Shown one piece after another: positions 45,418 to 56,400 of a DNA stretch of 64,000 bases (positions are counted from its first letter, which is position 1; every line of letters begins with the position of its first letter). This stretch comes from Sipunculus nudus (Eukaryota; Annelida; Sipuncula; Golfingiida; Sipunculidae), in NCBI GenBank assembly GCA_026874595.1, contig CM049310.1, positions 83,985,056 to 84,049,055 of the forward strand, written 5' to 3'. Below the pieces are notes generated by a model. It did no database searches. It saw nothing but the letters and a program-made list of their open reading frames with translations, and was not told the DNA's origin. Made by a program: the position numbers and the translations under genes.

Positions 45418-48400
45418 TGCATTGTCTGTGTATTTGTATTTGCAGAAGCAAAGCTCCTTTATACAGGATACTGCCTTCACTGTTTGGAGAATGCAAGGAT
45501 AATATGGGATTGCAGATGGAGGAGAGGTAATTCTTTCAAAACTATTATATTTATGTTAATATATTCAGCAAGTATTAAAGATAGTTTTAACCTTTTTTTA
45601 AGTAAATATATATATAAAGAAAAATGTTGAAATTGTTAATTTTTTGTGGAGATAGAACAAAATCTTGGCCAGTTATTGTCTGTAATGTAAATGTAAAGAT
45701 ATATTTGATATAATAATGTATAATTATTTTCACTTCTAAAGGTTCCTATTGACCATAAGAAAACTATTTTTGTAGTTATTGTTTAAATTTTGTGAAGAAA
45801 GAACAAAAGTTTATTTTCTGTAATGTAAATTGATAGAGCGTCAGACTTTAAAAAAAAATCTAAAAAAAATATAAAAAATAAAGGGATAATTGCACTGAAT
45901 TATATTCTTGCATATTTCTCTCATGTTTCTTACATTTACAATCTCTCTTTTCTGTTTATTATTTTATATGCAGGGAATGAGATCTCCAACACCTGTGAAT
46001 GTTCAAGATGGGGACTGTAACATCACTGTAACATATGGTGGATGGCCAGAAACTGTCAACCCATGCAAGTTATTTCAACTTCCACTGGAGGCTTGCTATG
46101 CGTCATTTTGGATATTTACCCTGGAGTATCCCAAGGGACTAAAAAGACCTTCAGGTTTCTTGATTTTTGGGTAATTGAATGCACCTCTAACTGCCCTCCC
46201 ACTGTCAATAGAGCTGGTTGGTCAGATTTAATGTTTTAATGCTGCATTTTCCTCTATAATATATCAACAATATAGGAAATATCAGTTAACGACTATTTCA
46301 CTTTTAATATTCTTGTGTTTAAGTACCTTAATTAAATCAGGTAATTATCTTATTTTTTATGGAAAAACGTTTACATTTGCACCCTTGGTACAGTGTAGGC
46401 ATTCTCTTCAACTCCCTCCAGTTCGAATTTAATTGATGCAAAAATCATTTATTTACCAAGGAACTTTATTTTGGAATTCATTATCAGAGGCTTCACACAA
46501 AGTAGATGCCTTTACTGTAGAAAGATTTGGTGACATATAAGTTAAATCCATTTCAATTGTTTGACTTGTGTTCTGACCATCTTTTACTTTAAAGATACCA
46601 TTAATTTACAACAATATAAATTTATTGATGCACTTTTATCTATTTTTCAAAGATACATTATAAATAGATTTGGGCCCCATTGTTAAAAAGATCAGCAACC
46701 TTAATGAGATAACACACAGCATTCATAATAGTAATCATAATAATATTGCACTAATTGCCAAATTTTATATGTTTAGTTGGAAACGATTTAACTGCCATGC
46801 AGTGTGGTCAAAATGTTTAAATATGTTTGCTTCCTAATGATGCCTTTTGGAAGATCAGTATAATCTGAATAACTATATACATTAATTACACGTGTTGTAC
46901 ATGTTGATGATCTGTTGAATATTTCATACAATAAAGAAGTGGTGTGATATTGTGTGAGCATGCATTTTTAATGCCATTTCCCAAATTAGCCAAGATGCAT
47001 TTCCCTCTGTGGATATCCTGATTTGATTTTCGGGACACTTGACTGTCAAACAGAAAGTTACAACTCTATCATCATAAGGAGGTCTGACTTCGTTCGTAAT
47101 ATTTTTACTGGTAAAATCTAAAAAACATGTTATGAGAAACCTGAAGTACACAGATACAAATAAAGGGTTCGTCCGGAATGACAAGACAGAAACGTTTTGA
47201 GAAAGATTATGGAAACCTGTAACAGTGTATAGCTCCAAGTGCAAAGCACTGTTATTTATTATAAAGTAACTATGTTTTGTTATTCTACATATCAAAGCAC
47301 CGTGAAATAACGGTGCAATGCCCTGATTCCAGTTTAAATCACTGTTTATTCACGTCTCTTAGCACTGTAAAATAACGGCATATTGTCCCATAAAATAACA
47401 GATGCCCGTTATTTCCCGTGGCTAAGCACCGTTTATTTACGTCCCAAAGCGCTCTAAAATTACGGTGCAATGCGACGTTATTTAACGCACTGCGTTATTT
47501 CTTTGCACGTAAAATAACGGTGCATTGCACTGTCAACTTTGCTGCCGGTGCAAAGCACCGTTATTTTACGTGCAACTTTTAACAGTGCATCCTTGCTGCC
47601 CACACTGTTTCCTTCTCCGAACCCCATCCCAATGTCAGCCTCAGTAAACGAGAACAAGATGAATCAGATATATTCATATTTTTATATATTGTATAACTGT
47701 TTGTCACCTATGTACATGCCAGAAATTATGTCAATATTGTGTAATATGTAGACGTGGTGGGCATCAATATAATGTACCTTGTCAAGACCTAAGAGATATC
47801 ATGTCATACAGTCACAATTCATAAATCCCCTCTTCAGCATAGTTTATCATAACATTATATCTGTCAAATTGAAATCTTGCGGACTTCCATACACTATAGA
47901 TCCTTCAACAAATAGCCTTATCATCATTCTACCACTGCTTAGTGTACTGTCATTGCATTCATATTTGCTCAAATATATCGCTATTTTCAACAGCTCCCAA
48001 ATAAATAAAAAATAAAACACTATATTTACTCCATATTAATCCATCAGTCAGGTAATTTCATTCATCATTTACTCACATATTACATTATATTCCTTTATAA
48101 TAGCCTAACATGTAAATGATATTCATAAGGTTTGTCGACTTAATATAGTATCACAATGGTGATACATTTATATTCCAATCACGATCAGCTGAGCGCCGTG
48201 ACCCATGGGTCCCTTGTTTGTATAAATTAAGTTGTACAGCCTAAATATTTGTGAGCAATTGTTTTCAGTAATAAATTGCTCTCTGACAATGTCTAGATTC
48301 AACAATATTTGAGGTAATGTTGCGCCTATGGATGCTGCCACAAGGTTACATGGGGGTCATACACGTCTGTCACAACTCCATATCATATTTTTTTATAATG

Positions 48401-49313
48401 ACATAAATTCCCTAACACTGATGGCAGTATTTGGTACCATATATATCATTAAATACATAGTCAGCTGAAAGTCGCCATTCTGCACTGTCCCTTCGCAATG
48501 AAACTTCCAGAAAGTTGCAAATTATATATTTAATAATTTTGATTCAAAGCTTTCATGCATTCTCTATTGCCGGATTGCACATAATATTCTGCCAGCGTTA
48601 CATACTGGACATAAAAAATGTGCATTTCAGAAATATTGCTGAAAGCCGGTGGGCATAACCGATGGATACATGTCACTATGTTGAATAGGCTTCCCTGAAT
48701 AAAATATAGATATAAGTAAATATAATGCGATATATATATATCAAGCATTTAAATCATATTTCCTCGGCTGCATTGGAAGAGATATTACTGCATTAAACGG
48801 CAACAGAGATTCTACAGTTGTAGGCCTATCTTGGTATCTGGAGAGATATTGCTACTCTACATCGAATACAACTGTGAGTGCATCTTCGTATAACCAAGGA
48901 TCCCGCTCCGACGCGAGAGACCTTGCTCTGTCAGGGTCCCCTTGACAACCATTCTGTGAACGCTGTTGCAAGTGATTTAGCCTTAATGAAAACGGCCAAT
49001 TAACCTTAACGAGTCACTTGATTGGTTTAACCGTGGTTCATGTCTTGCTTATAGAATGGTTATAAAGAACGTGATGTCACGAACAGCCGCTTGGTCAAAT
49101 AATAATCAATACGCAGAGGGTCACTTTTGTAAAGATGAACGTAAGATAAGAATAATTGATGTTTCTGTTCCTTTAAAGTATATAATATATACACAGGGGC
49201 AGGCTTTTGACTATGCAAGGTTTACATAGATTTTATGTTTTTGTTATCTTAATATATATGTATATATGTTTTTTTTCTCATTTTTCTTCTTCGTCTTCTT
49301 CTTCTTCTTATTG

Positions 49314-49409
<96 letters not shown>

Positions 49410-49428
49410 GTTATTATTTTTATTATTA

Positions 49429-49459
<31 letters not shown>

Positions 49460-50388
49460 ACTTTTCTACTTGCAGACGACTGCAACTCTGTCATAAATGG
49501 AAACCTGGACAATCTGGTATTACGGAGTCCCAACTATCCCTTTGACTACAAAAACAATCTCCATTGCAAATACCAAATCAAGGGCGTAAGCCGCGTGTGT
49601 TTCCTATTCCGGAGGTTTGACCTTGAGGCTGCAGACGGTGACGCGGGTTGCACACACGATTTTTTACGGTTTGAGAACGCGGACAGTTACTGCGGGAGGG
49701 GGCACTGGGACCGACCCCCAGACGACAGCAATCCGCTCTCTCATGTGTGGTCGAGGGAGAAATTTTGCTGTAAGTCATGACATACACTATTTATACACCA
49801 CGGTCACGTTACATTGGATCTAGAACACTTAATCACTGTTTTCCTTAACACCGTTTGCTTGGTACCACCACCAGGTACGTGAGCACAAGGTTAAGACTGT
49901 TTTAATATATATTTATATATATGTATATAATTATATATATGTAATGTGTATGTTTTATATATATATATATATATATTTATATATAATGTATATATATAAT
50001 TTAAATGTGTTCATTTTGTATTTAAGTAATTTTAACTTATATTCTGCACAGGGCAAGCTACAGCCAACCAACTGACAATAACGTTTGTTACGGACGGGTC
50101 TAAGGTGGGCCGTGGGTTTTTCGCTCATGTATGGGAGCCCGGACGCCACGCCACTCCAGTGTTGTGGGACAAACCACCGCAGCCCTGGTGGATCCAGAAC
50201 TCTCCCACTCATTGGTATAAACCAGGTATTGACCCAGGTAAGTAACTACTCTCCACTCAAGAGATCATAATTTAATTGATATTAAAGATCAATCTCTCTC
50301 TCTTTCTCCCTGAATCTCACTGCATCTCTGGGTCTCTCTCTGGACCTCGACCTCTCTCTCTCTGGATCTCTCTCTGTGGGTCTCCCCC

Positions 50389-50435
<47 letters not shown>

Positions 50436-53400
50436 GAGTCTCTGGATCTCCGGATTTCTCTCTGGATCGCTCTCTCGATCTCTTCCTTGATCTCTTTCTG
50501 TCTCTCTGGATCTCTCTCTCTCTCTCTCTCTCTCTCTGGATCTCTCTCTCTCTCTCTCTCTCTCTCCTGGATCTCCGGATCTCTCTCTGGATCGCTCTGG
50601 ATCTCTCTTTAACAGATCAACGAAACATTTAGGAATGTTCACTGAATTCTTCACAGCAGCGCACCCTACCGCTGTGTTATCAACTCGATGCAAGGTTAAG
50701 TCCCCTTTACAAATACAAGGTGTATAGCTTCACTGTATGACGAGTAGCGAAGAGCGGGACATTTTCAAAAAGCAATACCATGCAGCCTATTTAAATCTGA
50801 TTCAACCCATAGCCCAGGTGTATCCTGATAATTTATTAAAGCTGGAAGATATGAACCTTGGTGACACATGTTTTCTTTTGTTCTATTTATTTAGATAATA
50901 ATGTTTTCCTCTGTAACTGTAACATCGATTTACAAATCAAAACCAGCTTTTCACCTAAGATTTCTATACAATTTAATAGGTGATTTCGCGGCTTCCCTGT
51001 GTACATATCAATGAACTCTTTGTAACCTCTTATCTGTGATGGATGTATTGGCTTGTTTGTCTACAAGCTGTCAGTAAACACAGCAATGTTGACAAACGAA
51101 AAAAAGTGTTACCTATGGCGGTTGGCTGAATATATGCGGAAGTTGAACGGTGTCTAGTTAAAACGCCCTCTGAAAAAATCTGGTCCTCCTAACTTGCCGA
51201 CAGATATCCTTGTTGGATGTGTTTCGATTTTTTGGCGGGCTCCATGAACTTAATATAAACACATGGATATAAACAAAACGAACATCCTGTGTGCGGTGGG
51301 GTCAGCGGCTGCGTTTTCTGGCCTTTTTTTTAAAAAAAAAAAAGGTTCTGTAGGGCCAACTTTATTTAATAGGCGCCAGATATCGGATTAGCTCCGTTAA
51401 TGTTTTTTTTTTATTATTATTATTTTAGGAGACAACCAGTGCCCGTCCAACTACTTCCGGTGTTTTAACCGTCTGTGTGTCCTCTACGTGCCCTTCGTGT
51501 GTAACGGCAATGATGACTGCGCGGATCGCTCGGACGAGGAGTACGCTCACTCCAGATGCACAGGTAAGAGCAACCCTCCACGCAGAGTCAAATTATGTTT
51601 TGAATGGCCCCTGTGGGTTTAAATGTTGCTTCAGTACTATGTATCGTTTGACCATGGTTGACATTGTTACCAAGCGCTTAGGTACACTATTATGATAGTT
51701 TATCCCTTAGATCGTTGGACAGATCTGTGCAAGTTCATTTTGGTACAATTTTATTAAGTTGCTTAAAGACATGAAATAACGTACCCTACATATTATCATT
51801 AATACAGATGTTTCGACTCAACTGGGGCCTAAAGTTTCGACACTTAATGGAAGAAAATGAGATTTTACTCTCGATCCCTCACATAGTATTGTAAACCCTG
51901 ACCGAGGGGTCTTGGGTCATAAACAGGGCGTGCTTTGCAGTAAAACAGTTTATTCATACTTATGTAGTAAACTCAGACTGTGGGCAAACCACATGGTACG
52001 TTCAGTCTGATGACAAATCATATGTTGACAAGTGTACAATAAAATACATGTGATTAACAACCTTAAAGTGTATAAATAACAAAAAGAAAGGGTGGTCGGC
52101 TATGTCCGCTTTGTGGTAGTGTGCATGGTCCAGCGAACTACAAAACAAGATTACGATACCAGAATTACCATCATGAGTCATTAATTAAATTAACAAGAAC
52201 ACATTCTAGGTATTATCTGTTAGCCATCACTATATAGACTAATATCAGACATAACAAAACAGTACTATGGCCATCCTGAAATTAACAACTAGTATGTAAA
52301 TATATGACCTTGACACTTGAGTCATAGTTGCTTATGGCATATCAAATGACCTTAATCCATAATTAAAATTATTGACAAGTGACGTGTTGAGATAACACTG
52401 TTATTACATGTCAATATTCACTTCACTGTCTGTCCTGACATCGAAAGAGGAAATACAGCTTAAAAGTAGTGAAAGAAATATGATTTTACCATCAACACTA
52501 GTTGATGGTAAACAGCTTACATGGATATAAGTTAAAATAATCCTTAAAAAAATAATATTGTTTATCAGACAACTGATACATCATACATGGTTATTATGGT
52601 TTCAGTTTTACCGAAACTTGATAAGTAATCGTTTATTATCGGGCATAATATCATATCATAATATCACCTCAAGCCTTTGATAAAATATTCAAACCTGACT
52701 GACGGATAACTGGAAACAATCGTAATATCCATGTAATATATCATTCAGGCTATCCTTAATTTTACCCAGATAACACCTCTGTGTAGAGAATGAGATAGGA
52801 GCAGACGACAGCGCCACCTGTTATTTGATATTATATCCATGGTTAAAAGCACGGCTCGGTGAAGAAGAAGAATAATTAGAAAAAAAATGGCCATCTGGCT
52901 GACTAATGGGTAGTCTAAAGTAAAAAAACAAGTGAATCTGGTCCAAAATTAATTTGATCCATGTTTTCTCAACCAATAACCCTTTGAATGTTTCACTTAA
53001 TATATTATCAAAGGTTCTATATATACTTTATATCTGCAAAAGCAAAAAGTATTGGGTTAGCATTTAAAAAATTCCGGAGATATCTTACCCAAACAAATCA
53101 TTTATTTAATTATTAATTACAGTAATACCGCTTATGAAATCTCAGCGCTATCTAGTGCTCAGTTAGGGAAACACAGCGTATGAGGAATATCTTCAAACCG
53201 GATATTTCCTTTGTATATCATCATAAAGTAGAATAAATTGACAAGGTAGATAAAAATATTTCATTACAGTGAGCTCAGTTTATTATTTAAGCTACAGTAT
53301 AATCAAAACAAAAGATATTTAAAAGATCTAAATCGTTCTACGTTTGAATACTATAGATGGTGTTGAGGAGCAAAATCGGTATCACCGTAAACATTGCTAA

Positions 53401-56400
53401 CAATCATATTCGAAGGGTACCTGGCATTAATTAATGCAGTCCGTAATATCTGTGTTTGAAGGTGTAGTCAGCAAGTTCCACGTGTACCGGAGCTGTGACT
53501 TTGAGTACGGTACGTGCAACTACAAGACAAGTTACTTCGACTGGAGGAGAGTCAGAACACAGAGCCCTAGCGAAAAGTCTGGTCCCAAAACAGACCACAC
53601 CGTTGGCAAACCCAATAGTAAGTAGTAAAATATTAATATAACTGTTTAAATGGGGCGGGGGGGGGGGGGGAGGAAGAGAGATAAGTAATAAAGCGCCCGA
53701 TTACTGGAATCTCCTTGACCTCACCCGTGCAGTAAATAAAAAAAAAGAAGAAAAACTTCCTGATAAATGTAGACAGCCACATGGCAAAGCGTGACTCCAT
53801 GAGTCCCACGAACTTTAACGGGAAAAGATTGTATATTATAGATTCAGAGGCAACCGACTTTCTACAGTAACTTATATAATCACAACATTGTAAATGCGAA
53901 TTTCTGAATTTAATTTGCATGAGAAAAGAATATGAGGCGATTCATCAAATATGTGCATGTAGATGTACTAAGAAATCATCACCGAGTAATACATCTAATA
54001 CGGTATGCTGATTGAAACACCCAGTCTTATATACATAAGATCCGTGATTTTCCGATAATTTGATTATTTAGTTTCTTTTACTCATTCTGAAATCACAAAA
54101 TACAATAACCAAAAAAATTTGGGTTTGAGAAGAAACATGAAATTTTACGTAAATGAACTCGTCTGAACCAACAGTAAAGTAGGATGCACAGCCAGGTTGC
54201 AGGATAATCAAGTACTAGCTATCACCCGATTTTGCTTCGCTTCGACTTTGACCTAGATTGTGCGGAACGGATTTTCCATTTTCTGGGATCATCCGCTTTC
54301 TGAGAAAGTTTTTGTTATATGGCGCTGCGATAGACCCTTCGTGAAATTTGCTAAATAGTATCAAAATCGTCAGGATTTATGGAAAAATATGAAGAATGTC
54401 CCCCCCCCCCCCCCCCGCCCGACCAGAAAACACTTAATTGCCATTGTTATAAACGCTTCAAGACCAAAATCGGGGATTTCTAAAGCGTCACAACGGTTTT
54501 GTGCGACCGTCAATTATAATAATCATGTGGATTTGGTCTATCCTACCAGAGAGCTGGATTCTTTATTATTTCCTTACCTTATTCTCTTCCTACAGGAGGC
54601 TGGTACATGCGTACTGTATTCAGCGATGATCGTCCAGGTTCTTATGCAGTGATCACCCTGCAAGCACTGGACATCTACAACCGGTCATGTTTCTCCTTTT
54701 GGTATCATCTTTACGGTAGCGACGTGGGCTCCCTCTGGTTGTTCATCTCCTCTCAGACGCCCGGAAGTAACACTGTCGTCTGGCGGAGAAATGGTAACCA
54801 TGGTAACCAATGGCTCCCAGGTCAAATTGAGGTTCCGTATAAATCTGGACACAACCAAGTAAGTCAATTTGCAATTTGCTGCTTGATAATCTCTTGATAG
54901 GTACCTTTAAAAGGTGAACTATTAATTGCACATTTTATACTACACATAATCGAGACTATAATCTTTTGGCTCACAATCATCAAAGGTGTGAGATGCAAGG
55001 AGTGAAAAACAAAAACTAAAATATGCTTGTGAGAGTATTTTTTACCAAGATAAACTATGTACATTTCTGTAAACCTCTGTTCCATCTACACATGTTAATC
55101 TTGCAGGTAACGTTTGAATTCCGTGCGGTCCGTGGAAGGTTGTATGAAAGTTTTGTTGGGCTTGACGACGTATTTCTGAGCAATAGGCCCTGCGACACAG
55201 GTACCGAGCCATATTAATGCAGCCATACGTATAGATTTTTTCACACTTCAAAATAGCGCCATTTCGGCCCTTTGAATACGACCAGCGTACTGGCTACTCA
55301 ATCGTGTATTCACAGCTATAACCTCAAGTCAAAGTGCCAATTCATTTAAAATCTCATATGATATATAAAAGGTACTATTTGTCCTTTTGTAAACTTCCTT
55401 TCTGCAATAATCTTGATCAAATTGACGGTCATTTCTGTTTATTGCTTTCCGATATATGAAACCAACTCTTAGTTCAAGTTCTGTATAATTAAAAGAAGAA
55501 AAACATTGTATGATACAATGCCGTAAAATGATATAATTAAAACAATAATAGACTTTCTGGAATTACATAAGATTATGTGCATGGTCCTTTGACTGTGGCA
55601 TGGATAAGCAATTAGTTGTCATACATCGTCAGACGAGCAAAAATATAATTTCATATGTCCTATAGGAACTACATATTCACAATCTCCTTTATTGTCGATT
55701 CATAATCTCAATCTAAGATATCTTGCCTGCGCAATACCCTACCCCGGTTACTGTCATACTCTAGTCCTGTATGAATATGACAATAAGCGGTTTCGACTGT
55801 ATTTAAAACCTAGGAAGAAGAAACGCCTGCTGCAATGTAACCATGGCCGTACACGGAAGCGGTGATTTTCCTGTTACATTTATATCCTTGGGTGTATTAT
55901 GATATATCGTTTTATTATTAGATGTGGTCATTTATCATGTTATTTAACCTTAAACAGGACGTTTGTTTTCCTTCCATGTTTGTTTTCTGGCTACTAATGT
56001 TTCCGGTGACGTTTATTTTTAAGGCGGTGACGTGTCCTGTAGCTTTGAGCTTAGTACCTGTGGATGGACCAACAACCGCTATATGTCCGGCAGTCTGAAC
56101 TGGACCAGAGCGTTTGGAAGAACTGCTAATGTTAGAACTGGACCATCAAGCGACAAAACAACCGGAAGTAAGATTCATACTTCTTCTCTCTGGCCACAGA
56201 AAAAAAAATGTTTTCAGGATCGCCGCTCATAGGTTAAAGGAAAGGCTGGGGGGGGGGGGGGGGAATCACCACCCTGGCGTATGTAAATTAGTATGATTGG
56301 AATGCTCATTTTAATTATACTAAACTTTTGCATGCAGAAATATTGAAAAGAAGTGTGTATTAGGTAAAAAAAAGTATGGTTCTCAGGCACTTTTTAAGAA

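Larger units (their letters stand above)
41910..47587 (+). mobile_element. 5.7-kb CACTG-ended inverted-repeat element
   Basis: The left end reads CACTGTTAAAAATTGCCGTA then AAATAACGGCG. The right end, reversed, reads CACTGTTAAAAGTTGCACGT then AAAATAACGGTGC. Both ends are followed inward by several more GCACCGTTATTT / GTAAAATAACGG motifs (47299-47580 and 41926-42010), i.e. subterminal repeats. CACTG ends and subterminal repeats are seen in the CMC (CACTA/EnSpm) superfamily. I see no catalytic transposase and no clear target duplication, so assignment is tentative. The interior holds protein-like exons and a promoter-like segment, listed separately. Confidence 0.62.

Noticed and set aside
43481-48221. 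A single reversed family-A element bounded by these two ends
   Set aside because: The left end lies inside the CACTG element and the right end outside it, so they are unlikely to be one insertion.
49207-49500. Poly-Tyr/Ile/Leu protein running into the CUB exon
   Set aside because: It is intronic microsatellite; the CUB exon begins at its own acceptor at 49475.
50289-50693. Arg/Glu-rich or Ser/Leu-rich proteins on either strand
   Set aside because: They follow from CT-rich simple sequence in intron 3 of the CUB/MAM gene.
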